A DNA stretch of 64,000 nt from Heliocidaris tuberculata (taxonomy: Eukaryota > Echinodermata > Echinoidea > Camarodonta > Echinometridae): assembly GCA_025618425.1 (NCBI GenBank), contig CM046838.1:5205715-5269714 (forward strand). The letters run 5' to 3'. This document shows positions 13,401 to 29,026 of this stretch, one piece after another. A program made the translations under genes and the position numbers. The notes below the pieces were generated by a model. The model was not told where the DNA came from. It did not search any database and saw only the letters and a program-made list of their open reading frames with translations. Every line of letters begins with the position of its first letter. The first letter of the stretch is position 1.

Positions 13401-16400
13401 CAAAATAGGCATTCTTAACAGACAATATGCTCTTTTAAAAACGTATAGTACATGATCTTTTGATTAGCTTACAAATAAATCAGAAACATTAACATTTTGT
13501 CTGTTGAGAGCCAGCAGGGCATTAACTCTCAACCGATGATTTTCTTCTGTTTTCACAATAACAGCAATAAGATATCTAGGCCTATACCAAAGCTAATTAA
13601 AAGAAACTAGTTATTAATAGACATTAATCTAGGAAAACAACATCAATTGACTAATGATAAAAATATTTTGGAAAGTGGCAAGCCAAAAATAGGTTGTATC
13701 CAAGGCCTTTAGCTATCAGTGGACAAAGATAAGTGTACAAAAATTGGATCACATGTGGACCATGTGCATGTGATGTAACGCATGAGTAATAAGATTTCAT
13801 TCCAAAACAGATCCCGCAGTAGGCCCAGAATAGCACAGACCGCGACGTTCCTAAATTAAGCTGGTTATATCATGTGTCATTGCTGGCCGGTGTCGGTAAC
13901 AGCTGTTCTAAGAAAAGACGGGACATGTGCCCTAAGCAATGTCTTCGATTTCTTCTCTCATGATTACATGTATATATACTTGTACTACAGTCATACCAAA
14001 CTACAGGTTTCTTTGAAATTAAAGGGGTTGTTACACTTTGGGACATATTCATTCATTGAATTGGTTAGAAGTCAAAATTAGAATTAACAAAAGAAAGAAC
14101 ATTTCTATAAAAGGTTTAATGATCACTGTTTACTACAGGGAAAAATTAAAGTTTATTTTCAATATTAGTATTCTATTGCTACAATAGTATGAATAACCCT
14201 AAAACCTTAGATATTATATCTAGAGAAGAAATTTCTAAGGTATTCAATACCATTGTAGCTATCCTTATACCGTAATATTTCTTCTCATCAGCCGTTATTC
14301 TTGAAAGCTGCCTAACTTTAAGCCAGGCTTAACTTGAGCCACTTTCGAGAATACGGGCCATCATCTTTTGGATTGATTTTTCAGGTTGTATTTTGAAACA
14401 TTCATAGTACATGTACTTTAAGAGGAAATGTCATGTTTTAATCAGTCCACTAATATGTTACTTTGTGCAGTTTACAGTGCAATGCAGGTTATTGAATTCA
14501 AACTAAACTTTGATCAATTTAGAAACAATAGACTCTGAACTCACTGACTGTATTATTGTTTCTTTAACATTCACCTTCCAAGGGATTGAGACAAACAAAG
14601 GATGTGGACATTAACCTCATTATTTTCCAAATAACATGACGTCTATATTTAGTTCTTTGGTATCTGTATCCGCTTTCATGTCTACTGATTTATCTGATAA
14701 TTATATCAATATGTCTATTTATAACTATGTATAAAGCTCCAAATCAGTGGAACTTTGCATGGGTGTCATCAACCACCTAAAATCCTGCCTTTCTGGAGAG
14801 TGCAAAACTGAAAAATCTCCCAAAATATGTACTGTCATTGTTATTGTTTTTGTGATTCATACACAATTTACTCTTAAAGATGACTGAAAGTGGAATTGGG
14901 CAACCTAAGCAGTTGAGTAGGTTGTCTGGTTTACGACCCAAATAAAAATTCAAATTGGAGCTCTGATGTGTATCTCTTCTGCATGTAGAACTCTATGCTT
15001 GTTTAAAATCTATTCAGTGGTTTGTTTATATGCAGGCCTATACATGGTGTGGGCAGTGTACAATACAAATCATTTCTCTCTCAATATGTATCCATCTCTT
15101 CTCTCCATGTTTGATCAAATCTCTTAGAATTTCACTCCCTCATCTTTATGTCACAATCTGACTTACAAATTATACTCTACAACCTGTTTGTTTGAGGGGG
15201 TTATGCCTACACTTGTTTTTCTATAAATCTGTCTCTCCCCCTCATAGTGAATTACAAAGTGAGTGGGGGGCATGTCATGAATATCAACCCTTTGCGATGG
15301 AAAGGGGAATGAAAGGGGAATAATTAGATACAGGGTAAATACAGGCTACATGATGAATATAAAAATTCATTTTCTAAGGCTTCTCAAGTCCAACTAGTCT
15401 TGGCTTTAAGCATCAGAGGTTTCATCTTTTGTAATAAATTGAGAGTTATTTGTATAGTTCTTATTCCATTTATGTGGTTTCTAAAAGTTTTAAGGTAGAT
15501 TGCCATTAAGCATCCCTTTTTTCTAAAAAAAAAAAAAAAAAAAAAAAGCACAAACGTTCTTACCTTCCCAGATATTCCCTAAAATTTGAATTGGCCTCTT
15601 TGTTTGTAGTATTAACTCAACCATAAAGAACGATGACCATGTAATATTACTAAGCAACTCTGTCCTTGAATGCTAGAGTTAAAAACATCCTCTTTAAGAT
15701 CTGATTCACCATGACAACAAGGTCATCTTGCTTCACTTGCTGGCATCCATCATAGTAGTTGGGTTGGTCAGCTTGGCATGATATACAGTAGGTATTCAAT
15801 TCTCCATAGAGTGTAAAGAGTTCTGAGAAAAAAATATGCCCATTGGCTTAGGGTAATATATCCCTGGAAAGCTCGAAAGGAGCACTTGATAATGAAGTTT
15901 ACCCATTGCCCCCCCCCCCCCAAAAAAAAATCAACAAATCAAACAAAACAAAACAACAACAAACAAACAAAACATGAGTGCAAGACGAAAAGCTTTAATA
16001 TGTCTCTCTTCAACACCATTTTCCGAAACAAAAACAAAACAGAACAAAAAGAAATTAACAAAAAAGTACACAGAACATCTTTGAAAGAACTGTTTTGAAC
16101 AAAATATTTTAAAGATTAGTGTTGGTCTTTTTGGCTGGCTGCAAAACATAGCAGGATAAACGGTTTACTGAGGTCTTGTCAAACATTGGTTTTATATTGT
16201 ATGTTTATGAAATGATACATGTTTTCTGTCTGCGAGATAATGAATGCATGTACATTGATGGAAACTTGATATCCACTGATAATTTAGGTTCAAATCAATT
16301 GGGTGCATTTTGATGATACATGTACATGTACATCTATATCATATGATCAAATTATGGTTATAAAAGATGATATATATAACCCATTGGCTATTGGAACATG

Positions 16401-19400
16401 GTAGCAGCTGTATTAAGCCTACGGGGATGAGAAATTTCCAGTAGTCAACAGGTTAAAATGGATAACCTTGATTACCATTTGTTATTTTGTGGTTCATTTT
16501 CATGTAGTCTTAATGAATTTTACTAATAGGTGATCAAAACAAATTTAATGTCAGTGAATGTCTACACAGAGATTATATTCATCGGCGAAATCATAGAATG
16601 TGTGCTAAGATGAAATGCATTGTTTATCACATGACTTGTATTAACATAGTGCTGTTTTAAAAGGGAGACTCCATTCCATTCTACTCCATGTATAAGTAAT
16701 TCTTCTATATATTTTTGTTGTAGGTATGATACGTCTATGCCGATCTGATGCTACGGGGTTACAATCCCTTCTTGCCATCCTGTGTGTACACAATGATGAA
16801 AACAGAGTGAGTAGATGTGATATTTTGATAACATTGCATAAGGAAGTTAAATAAAGAGATTGCATATTTAAGATAGTCTTTGGTTCTAATAATGAAATTT
16901 CAAGATCAACTAGCTGAAAGCAATTCTAAATAGTTTATCATGCAATAGTTGGTTGTTTGGATAAGAAAATTACACATAACTAACAGTAACTTGCTAGAAA
17001 TTTTACTATCTCACCAAGAAATCGTATAATGCTGTTAGCAATATAAATGCTCCTTCAAACTTGCTTAGCAGTATGCATATACATGTATGTATCAATATAA
17101 ACTAAAAAGTATTTAATAAATTTGCATGTGTACCAATCATGTAAATGATTTTGTATTATTTGTTCTAGCGATACCTCTTGGAAGTGTTGTATGATATCTT
17201 CTACCTACCAATCCCAGTATGGACAGAGGATTTCTCAGCAGCACTTCAGAGCATAGGTGACACTTCTTTCCTATTTGTGTTCCATTTCTGATATTGTAGC
17301 TTTGTCATCACATACATATTTTATGCGTTTCATAGTGGTATCATTGATAGATTTTATAATATATTTTTGTTTAGTTCGTTTTTAGATAATATATTGAAAA
17401 TGGTGTCCTGGAGATATGAAATATGTATCAAAATTAAAAAGGTTAGGAATGCTGATATGTTTATTTGGCTCTTTACTTCTTAAACAACTTTAGATGTTAT
17501 AGATTAGACTATCAAAAGTTTTAACCTGATCTGCCATTGAAAATCTCAACTCAATTGAAAACAAATTGGCAAAGAATATGATCATCATTTCAGGTCATCA
17601 CGTTACTGTATCCCAGTATCTAGCACATATCGTCTGGAGCGAGAAGGGCGTTTACTCATATATTTTAAAATGGAGTTAACACCCTTCTGGCTCTCAACAG
17701 ACGATATGATGCTAAAGCACAAGTGATTTATTGGGAGGGGGGGGGGGGGGTTCTGTTAAACAAATGACAGAGCTTTAATATAGGAAACACTTCTGAATGT
17801 ACCAAAAGAAGTCTTGATATTTTGTTTTCTCATTTCACAGTTCACTGAATATGTTTCACTGTTTCAGAAACTATTTAAGCAGTACTGAATACTTTGAGTT
17901 ATGTGGTTTTTGACAGATTCTTGCCAAATGAAGAGTTCCTGGGCCCTGGCAGAAGGCTTTGTTGTAGCTGAAGCACTAGACCTGCTTCCCAACAGGGCTA
18001 TCACCAGACCAAACCTGACAGAGAACCACTTAGCCCTGCTCCTACTTGCCTTTATCAATGCTGGTCTATTAGAGGTAAGATACAATTATTGCTTTGGTTT
18101 TGGTTATATCAATTTTGATGGCATCATTTTTTTGTTGCTTCAACAAGAGTGCATCAGTTTTGATTGGTTCATTTTTCAATTGCATCAATTTTATTGCCTT
18201 AGTTTTTATTGTAAATGTTTTTATTGTATGATTTTTAGTGCTTCTGTTGTGATTGCATCAATCCTAATTTTTTATTGCTAATTTTTGAGAGGTTACATGT
18301 CTTTGGTTATCACCTCCATTTTAATTGATCTTTATTGGAAAGACTTAATTACCATTTACTTTTCATTATTCTGGGAATGGTCATTTATTTCATGCATTTT
18401 ATTCAGTTGATTTTTTTTGCTTTGATTGAGATTTTTATTTTGCTTCTTATTTTGAGTCGATGAAATTAGAAACACATGAATGTTTTGAACAATACAAATT
18501 GTGTCTTTATTTGTTGTAGAGCCTTGTTGAGGTAGTGACATCAGACAATGCCAATCTGTCCATACAAGCAACCATCTTACTTGGGGAATTATTATACATG
18601 GTAAGTAAGATCATCTTTTTGGTTTAAAAATAGTGATGGATAGCTAAATTACTTTCAAATTACTGAGAAAGCAGCAAGGAGAGTAAAAAATTGAATAGTC
18701 AGACGTACTTTGTGCTTATATTTTCTGTTTTTTCAGCAGTCTATATGAAACTTTTTCTGCAGTGCTATTTGTTATGCACCATGATCTGACGATGTCCTCA
18801 TTTTTCTCTGCAATCATTACTGAGTCGATTATACAGTGTATTTTAATTAGATGGAGGAACTGTCTTCATTATAGAAATAAAGATGTTGGACACTAAATCT
18901 CTCCCTTTATTTCACTTACAGGCGGACAAGATACTACCTCCTGAATGTGAGCAGCATCATCACTGCCTACCTACACTCATGACACTTGCTGCATCATTTG
19001 ATGTACCACTGCTACAGAGAAAGTAAGACATCTTTCAGATTATATTCTTTGATACTGAAGAGAAAGTAAGATATTACTTCAGCTTACATAGTACAGAGAA
19101 TCTCCTAGATTACACCCTTTGATATGGCAGAAAATATAAGCGATCTTGTAGATGACCCCCTTTGATACTATGCTTTATACATGGAAAGCAATCCACATAA
19201 ATACCCCTCCAAAACAATCACTTGTTCTGGTGATGTAGTTCATTTCTGGTAATGATAAGACCTTGAATCATTCAAATTACCAGTCTTATGCATTTATAAC
19301 AGGTATGTTTTCATCAGGATAATTATGTCCGACTTACATGTAGCAAATTAAGTTGGTTGTTGCAGTTTTGCGACCTAGGATGGGCTGGACTAAACTTATG

Positions 19401-22400
19401 CCATGTTATTCTGGTGTTCTTTTTAATGAGTAGTCTACTATTTGCTTTGTTGTCTTCCAGTCGTGCAAGTGCAGCTGTGACAAACCTGGAACGTCACCAT
19501 GAGATGAAGAAACGAGGAGTGATACCATGTAGCCTCTATCTGGACCACATACTTAGCAACTCAGACATGTTTGTCACACAGAGAGTGGTTACTGATAAGA
19601 GCAAGGATGTACCGGTGGTATCGAGGGTAAGCCACACACAATATGTTATCTATAAGAGTTTAGGTTAGGAGGGAGAGTGCAATGCATTCAGAGCAAAGGG
19701 ATATTGTTTTTTTAATATGAAGTACATCTCAAGTCCACAACTTTTTGAACAAAAAATACACTTTTATTGCAACAATCTCCTAATAAACTGTCTAAATGTT
19801 TAGCAAGCCGTAGGCATATTCTACACATGAAACCCTGATATTACGTAATTAAAAAAACGAAACACACTGGGAGATTCTTAATGTTATTATTAGAAGAGCA
19901 TCTTATTCATGATAGAAACATAAAGTTGAATTCCACAGCTGTCTAAAAGTGGAAGAATGAATGCATAAAAGTGGAATAGAGCTACATGTATGTGTGCTGG
20001 AAACCCTTGTTGTACATGACTTTGGAATTGTTTTCTGTTAAGCATTTCAGACTATATTATCAGAATGTTTTCTTTGAAATAATCTACCATTTGAGAAATT
20101 TGAGAGTTTGCTTAATGTGTCTGCAACCCTGTTTGATATGAAGGCTTGAAATCTGCTTAGTTTATGTTTGATGGTAGCTGTGCAAGGTTGTCGTTTCATG
20201 AACCATATTTGGAAGATGATTATTTGAAATGTTTTGTCAACATGGCACAAGACTAATTTGCATGGCTTTCAATGTACATTGCATGAAATTGACCACATTC
20301 TTTTCATGTCTAACATAACTTACTAACAAACTGATTTTTCATGTTTTTATTCATCCCATAATGTTCATGTATATTGCTCAATATTTATGTACACATATCT
20401 GCTCATCTCCTGTGAACATTTTATGAAAAGATAGCAGATTGCAACTTATTCAGGTTTTTTCAAAAAGGATAAACCTATTCTTATTGAAATATTGCCCTTT
20501 TCCTGTAAGCTGTATTGTGGAGAGTTTAAAACAGCACAGTAATTGCTTATTGATATGTAAGAATCAAGGGTTGTCATTTACACAATCATTTAATTATTCC
20601 TACAGTGTAATATCCTTGAATACATATGCCTTATCAAAAAGCATTAAATATCTATCATCTTAGAAAATAAACTGGTAAGCTATCCAGAAAGTACCAATTT
20701 CACCCTGGAGTATACATGTAATTGCTGTATAATTTCATTTGTTGTTGTTCACAAGAGCTCATTTTGAATTTGCAATGGAAAAAGTGGGATTTCTTTACCG
20801 CAATTTTTTCCAGAGCTTTATTGGAGCTTTTCAGAGCTAAATCACTCTCTGCCCCTCTTTTAACTTTTTAAAAAAAATTGGAGTATTGATTATATAGAAT
20901 GGGTGATGGATGATTAATGGCACTAATTTTATCTCTCCTGAACCTGACTCAAAAGTCACGAAGCAGATCGTTTTCCTCGGCTTTGGGAATGCCTTCCTCC
21001 TGGGACAAGATATCCAATCGATCAACGCAGGTCTGTCTCAAATCAACTCTTCTTCAATTCTATTTCGTTTTCTTCTCCAGCACAAAGATGTCTTAGACCA
21101 GTGTGAATCATGCAGAATTTTCTATTCGTAAAGTGTGAATTTGGCGATATTATATACAAACCTAGTGCAAACTTATCACTATACAGTATGTAAATTTTGC
21201 AGAATTTTTTGCAAACTTCTATCAAGAAATCCTAAACCGTGCAGCATAATTTGCATACCTCTTTCAGTAGCAGAAATATCCTGCATTATTTGCAAACCTT
21301 TCATAGAAGTGAATATGCTAAACCACTGCAAGCGTATCTATAAATTAATTTGCCTTTTAATAGATCTATTGACTGAATTATGCCAAAATATTTACAATAC
21401 TTTTGCAAAAACATGTCATTTGAAACCCTATTTTTAAAACTGATTTGCACCTTTCTTAAGTTTAATTCTCCACTGATTTATATAAAACTTCTTTCTATTC
21501 ACTCCTTCATTCAGTCATTTTTTAATTTTAATAAATGCCTCTTAGATTACAAATAAAAAAGATTAAAAACATTTCAAAGCAAATGTACATCAGCTATAAA
21601 GCCCCTTGTCTATTTTTTTGTTCTTTCTTGGGGTCCAGTATAATGATGCCCTTCTACATGTACATGTATTTAGGAATAAAGGGGTTTTATCTTTGGTTTA
21701 ATTTGAAATTATAATGTATGAGTTTTATAAATATTCTCTCTTATTTTGATTTGATTTTCTCTTCCATTTCTTAATCTTTTTGACTTTTTCTTTCAAATGA
21801 TTTGAGAACACTGAGGGACTAGCGGTAATAATTTTAAACGACACGTTCATTTGAAATTTGACCTCTTTCAGTATTCTAAAACTGTTCAACAAGTACATAC
21901 ATATTTGAATTATGATATTCTTACATCACTATAATAAGGGAGCATTTTTGAGGAATGTTTGTAAAGGCCATGAACATTCAGAACATTATGTGATATGTCA
22001 AGATAAAGATCTGTCTTAAAACATTTGATTGACGAATATTGTGTGTAAGGCCTAATATCAATTTTTCTTTCTTCTTTTCCTTTTCTTTGCATAGTATAAA
22101 GTTTTATGTTTGAGATTCTAATTACTTTTCATATTACACAACTTTCAAAGCATCATTTGCATGAATCATATTCTTTTGTTTGTTTGCTTTCATTTTTGCA
22201 CCTGCATGCTTGCATTTTCTTTTGCATAATTTGCATCATTTGATTAATTTGCATAAGATATATTCATGACTGGAATTGATATTAGTGCTGCTTCATGTAG
22301 AATTGTTTGTTTTTATTTTTTTCCTCCTAAGAATGAATGTTGAAGTGTTAAAAGATGTTAGAGATTGTCAAGTAGATAGTTGTCTCAATATTGAATATTA

Positions 22401-25400
22401 TACTTGAAATGGGACTATGTAAAATTATCAAGATATGGTTAAAGTGAAAGTCAACCCTGGAATTAAGTTGACTTGAATAAAAGCAGAAAATGAGAGAAAG
22501 AGATTAGTGAAAGTTTGAGCAAAATATGATAAGAAATGAAAAAGTTATGAATTTTTGAAAGTATAATCAATCAAACACAAATTAGCAACTCCGTGACGTA
22601 TCTTGCGAGCCCCTCTCCCATTTGCTCCAGACAGAAAATCAAATAAATTTTCATTTTATTTTTTGATGAAGGAATAGATTTGTTTCATTCAGGTTTTGTG
22701 TAAAACATATGAACAATGATTATATCTAAGGTACATGTATGATTGAATATTTTCTTTAGAGAAAATAGAAATTAATGATTTTTGGGGTACAGGGCAAATG
22801 GGAGAGGAGCTCGCAAGATACATCACAGAGTTGCCAATTTGTGTTTGATTGATTACAACTTCAAAAATTCTTAACTTTCTTTATTACTGTATTTTTCTCA
22901 AACCTTCACCGATCTGTTCCTTTAATTTTTCTGCTTCTTTTAAAACTATCTTGTAGTCAGGGTAAACTTCCCCTTTAATTTCCTTTACTTTACCTATCAA
23001 GAAGAGGAGTCTTCATTGTAGAGATAAGATACAGAATTTTTTTTGTTTAATTCATATTAGTGATCAATTGAAGCAACACTTTTCTTTTGCAAAGTGGGCA
23101 GTTAATCAACCACATGTTCATAATGCTGTGAAAATTTTGACCACCAAAAAAGTGCCACAGCAAACATCAAAACTAAAAATCAGCATATTGGTATCAATTT
23201 TGAAAGCTTTTTTGCAAACATCTTTTTTAGTGGAGATCATGATGAATTCTGTTAAGTTAGCATCCAAGCTTAGCCTTCATTTATTTTTCAGTTATGAAAT
23301 GCAGTTCTCCGTTATGGCATTGCTTTTGTACATATAATTCTGTAGATAAAAATTATTATTAGCTAGAAGGCTGGATGCAATCACGCATCATTGTTTATAA
23401 ACTTGATATGAAAGTCAGTGATTGGATTGTTTTGAATTTTGCTAGTAAAAAGTATTGTTGCGAGAGCACATGTCTATGTAAAATGTAAAAGTTATTGTGT
23501 AGAGTTATTTTAGTGCCTTTGAGCATTATTGTTATTACAGCTTTATATAGAGCACAAGCTAATGTACATGTAGGAATGATTGCTAGAGATCTCTACATGT
23601 AGATACATTTGAGCATTGTTTTCACAGTTTTTAGTAGAGTGCACAGGCTTTTGAAAAAAATGATTGCTAGAGTTGTTCTAGTGATTAAGTATTGTCACAG
23701 TCTTGCATAGAGCATGTATGTTATTGTGAAAAATGCAGTGACTGTTTTAAAGCAGGGGTCATTTTGAAGTAAGAGATATCTGTTGATCTGATATTGACAG
23801 GAGAATGAGGACTCTGCAGTGCAGACTATGATCAAAGAAACCTTGGTACTCACAACAAAAGATTACAATGTCTGGAATTGGGAACTTATTGGAGGAGCAA
23901 TCAAGGTAAACCATTAGCTTGGTCTATTTGTAGACATGTTCATGTCTGTCTGTATGTTAATCTCTTTATCTGTCTCTGTATATTTCTGCCTGTCTGTTTA
24001 AATATTTGTATGTGTCATGTCATTCTTTTGTCTTTTTTTGCACTTCTGTGAATGATTTTTGTATGTCTGTCTGTCTGTCTGTCAGAGAAGGAACATCTTG
24101 AATTTGTCAAATAATAGGGATATTTGGTTGAAGGGAAAAATCAGATTCATGAATTGCTAAATGTTAAGCATTGGAATACTTATGTATCCATACTACACTT
24201 AACTGTAATATTAGGGGAATAATAAGTGAGTTTTGAGTTACTGTACTAAATATACAGTTACATGTACAGTGACCAGTATCTGCAGAATTTGGTACTAAAG
24301 TATATTGATAAAAGGCTCATTATATCAGGTGTTGCTTACAGGTGTAATGCTGTTATCTTTTATCACTGTTGACTTTCTGTTGACAGGTGGATACATGTAG
24401 GTGTAATGATAAGATTAGAGCCAGTGTTCTTGGATACGAGTTCTTGTTTAATTTAGAAAGGTCATGACATTTAGTAACCTGCTTTTATGATATATTCTGA
24501 TTTTGCAGAAGGGAGGGGTCACATTGAAGAAGTTTGAGGATGCAAATGTCAACAGGTAAGTGACATGCTTTCTTAGTTTGTATATTTTGATATTTTATGT
24601 TTCTATTAAAGGAAAGTCCACCTTGGCATCAAGTTGGCTGGAAGAATAGCAGCAGAATTTAGAGACACAAAGCGGAAAGGTTCTTTTGTCCAATACAGAC
24701 AGTGACCGAATCCCAAACATTTATAGCAACAGAAACAGATAGTTACAGTTCATTATGAAAATGATAAAGAGAGTTATTTAATTTCAAAGTTGTGATCAAT
24801 CAAACGTTAATTGACAAATCTGTGATTCCCTGGTGAGCAGACATCCATTAGTATGTTTCAAAAAAGCATTACATTTGATCAAAGTATACTGATACATGCC
24901 CATATTTTGATGCAGGTTTTTTCGTCGGTTGGTTGAGTTCTACAAGCCGATGAGTAAGCAGTACTCTGTGATCAGTCTCGGGCGGGAACTGGGCCGATCT
25001 AGTGAGATCCAAAGTTATACCATCATAGGATGTCAGCTTCTCAACTTTCTTCTCAATTGTGATGAAGTAAGTCCTTCTCATTCATCTGAGATTCTTATTA
25101 ATGAATGAGATAAGATATTGATGATGGTGGTGGTGGTGGTGGTGATGATAATGGTGATGATAGTGGTGATGATAATGATGGTGATGATGATGATGATGTT
25201 GATGTTGATGATGATGATGTTGATGAAGATGATGGTGGTGATGATAATGGTGATGATAGTGGTGATGATAATGATGGTGATCATGATGATGATGATGATG
25301 TTGATGAAGATGATGGTGATCATGATGATAATGATGATGATGATGACGATGAAGAAGATGATGAAGAAGATGATGATGATAATAATAGAGATGGTGATGA

Positions 25401-28400
25401 TGTTGATGGTGACATTAATGACAATGAAACTGATGATAATGATTATTATGATAGTAATAATGATGATGGTTATTAGATAATGGGGTGATGGAAAATGATT
25501 ATGAGGGTGTCAACATTTTTATCATTATTACTACTATTACTTGTAATATAGGCTGATGCTGAGAAGCTCCTGATGGAACTAGCTGTAGACATTGGAGACT
25601 GTCTCCTAGAGATCAGCATGGCTCCACGTAATGAGCTCCCTCCTCAGGCAGTCTTCAGTCCATCTAGCATCCAGAACACACTCAGTCAAGATTACTTTCT
25701 ACTGGTTGGAAAGCTATCCAAGACTCATGAGGGAGAGAAGATATTAGAGAAAGCTGGTGTCTTTCAATAGTAAGTAGGATTACTTTTAGACAGGTGGGAA
25801 AGCTAAGGATAGAATATATTAGATAAGGTGTCTTTCAGTAGGAAGCATCTAATCTATATGGAAATAAAGAAAATGTTAAAAAGTTGAAAAAGTAGTTGAA
25901 TTTATTCTTTGTTCCTTTTGGTGGTATGAAATGTATAAATTATTAGTGGTTTCCTCAAGTGTGAAGATAAGTTTGTCCCTAACCCAAGTTAGGACATACA
26001 GCTAGACATGAGTTTCAGATAAAATTGCTGTACATGTATATCCAGAATATAATTATTTTGTAGACAACAGTCCCAGAGATATCCCAGACTGGGGTCTATG
26101 AAAAATGTTCAACAGGTTGATATTAAATTGTCAGTTTATGAAGACATTGTCTGTTTTTATTTACAGTCTCCTGGATGTTTGCTCTATGCCTCATCATGAG
26201 ACGTTACAGAAGCTGGTTGTGACCTGCCTGGACTACAAGAGAGAAGGTCTAGCTAGGACGGTTCTGGGCAAAATGTTGGCAGGATCTTCAGAGGTATGAC
26301 TGCTTTCAGAAAGAAATAGAATACAGGGGAATCGTATTGTAGCAGATCTACAGAACTAAGTAATACACTTCTAGACATTGTTCTCTAGGCATGCAGTTTT
26401 ATTTGATTCAGTTTGTTTCACTGCATGATGCAGTGATGTCACCTACGTAACAATGATATCACATGTGTATAGCAAGTGATGTTCCAGTTCAATGGGCTGC
26501 TTTCTGTCAATAATTTTGATTCATCGCTGAATCTGGAGTGAGGCCCTAAACGTACATGTACATGTAGGTCAAAATCTGTTCATGTTCAAAGCTTGATAAT
26601 GTTTAAAGTGTTTTAGAAAACAAATGATGAGTGGTATTTGTTGTTCAATGGAACATGATTTTGCATTTGAAAGATGAACTGCATCATCCTTGTTAAAGTG
26701 TACCAATCACCTAAAATAATAATTTGTGTACAGCTAGAATGTATAAATTCAACCCCAAAGAACTCTACCTGCCACTCTATGGGTTTACAGTAAAGAAGTA
26801 TGAAGAAAATAAATGACAACATGAAAAATGCACTCGAAACCCAACTACAAGTTGGGTTCTGCATAGCAAAATCTTGCACTTGGGCCCATTCACTATTTGT
26901 GTAAGTTTTTTTCTTGACAGTCAATGAGGATATATGCTACCAATCATCTACGTGTGCTGCTGCGAGCTCAGACACCTTTCTTCCATACGTGGGGTGTAGA
27001 GCTTCTAATCACTCAGCTCCATGACAAAGCTCGTAGTATCAGCAGCCTGGCTCTGGACATCCTAGATGAGGCGTGTGAAGATGATGCTAATCTACACAGT
27101 CTGGTACATATGAGACCTCCGCTACTTCATATGGGCGATAAGGGCGCTCTGCTTCTGACTAGGTATGTATCTCTCTTTATCATTCCTGCCTTTCTCTACA
27201 CACTCTCTCTCCTTCATTCTTTTGTACCCTCCTTCCTCTGCTATCTCGTCCTCTCTCTCCCTCTCTCTCTCTCTCTCCCTCTCTCTCCCCTTCTCTCTTT
27301 CCCTCTCTCCCCCTTCTCTCTCTCCCCTCCTCTCTCCTGCACTCCCTTCCTCTTTGTCTTTCTTGAAATTCAAAGTGGATTTGTGAATTCTAAAGTTAGG
27401 TCAATCAATTTTTGTACCTATACACACAGTAATAGCAAAGAGAATCCATGATTATGATATCACTCACAACATTTTATTAGTGAAACATGTTTGTAAACTT
27501 GGTGGCGTCATAGGGGGTAGGATTGTTGAGCTGTTTACCTTGGGGGGGGGGGCAGTTTTTCACAACTAGTGCTCTAATAACAATAGGAGTTTTTCTATAC
27601 GGGCAGCTCTCTGTGTTCACCTACAAACTGACTCTTATCAGACCCAGGTTTGATTCTCAGACACGTCTTTCGCTTGGTGACGTTAAAAATCGGTTCCCAG
27701 ACGTAAATAATCATATTTGATTGTTATACGTCTGAAAAAACCCAATTACACACATACACATGCTCTCTCATGATCTTTGGTAAAAACTTATCTTTGCTTC
27801 CTTCCCTTCAGGTTCATCTCTACAACAAAAGGCTTCAAATACCTGCATGATGTTAACTACGTCTCCCACGAGCTAGAGAGATGGTACACCTACTTCAACC
27901 GCAAGTATGTGACCCTGATAGAGACTGAGATCAATGAGGCCTTCACATGCTACCATCGCCCCCATGTCTCTGGGGGTTTCATACGACGGTCTAAGGATGA
28001 ACGCAGGCAGAGGAAGGATGTCTATGTACCAGTGCATCTGTATGGTCAGCTGGCCAAGCATAGGGGAGGCTGTGAGCTTATTGAAAAACAGGTTAGCATG
28101 TGAATCGCTACTCTGTAGACCTATTCATGAAGCATACTACATGTAAGTGTTGTACATGTATATGGAGGTTTGGATGAAACATTAGCTCTTGGAAGTAGTA
28201 TTTTTTCTTGTTCCTTTGTCATTCCCTGTTTTCTATGTGTACCAAATGTGAGTTAAATTGTGAATTTCATACAGATTTCAGTATTTACCGAAATATGTCT
28301 CTCAGTATTTGTTTTCCTGGTTATATTTCTGTCTGTAACATTTAAAAAATTATATTGTATCATATGAGATTGGATATAGTAATTCATCCCCTTTTTCAAG

Positions 28401-28829
28401 ATTATGACATATTTATGCAACATAATTCCATTTTGTGACATTTCAGAACCACATCCAGGAGATGTGTGAAGTAATAAGGTTTGGAGATGTGGAGAATATG
28501 GACACCATACTCAATCTCAAGGCTGCATTGTGGGCACTGGTAAGTAACACATGATACAAAATGAGAAATGCGAAAATGTGATTTTGAGATAGTTCCATGT
28601 GTTTGCTTGATATTTGTCTTTGGCAAACCTTATGACAGTGTGAACCAGAGCTAAAGTTGATGAAATGAATGTGTCTACTATGGATTTTAATGCTGCATAT
28701 TCACTCCACAAGTTTCCTTGAAACCAAGTGTACATGTAACTCTTTGTAGGAATGTTCAGAACAATTGTTATACTACTGTAATCTTTCATAAGTTTTTAAA
28801 ACTGTATTGCATAGATTTCATGTGTTTTC

Positions 28830-28861
<32 letters not shown>

Positions 28862-28971
28862 TCTGTCTCCGTCTCCATTTGGCTTTTTTTAATCTTCTGT
28901 TTTACTCCATTTCAATATGATCTCTCTCCCTGTCTCCATCTCTCTTATATTTCACTCTCTCCCCCTTCTCC

Positions 28972-29026
<55 letters not shown>

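Noticed and set aside
20837..21437. Cluster of 60-100 codon frames in the 4.2-kb RICTOR intron
   Set aside because: No domain, no splice structure, Cys/Ile-rich composition typical of AT-rich non-coding DNA.
25118..25480. Met/Asp-type open frames of 80-120 codons
   Set aside because: Pure GAT/GGT microsatellite in an intron, open in several frames on both strands.
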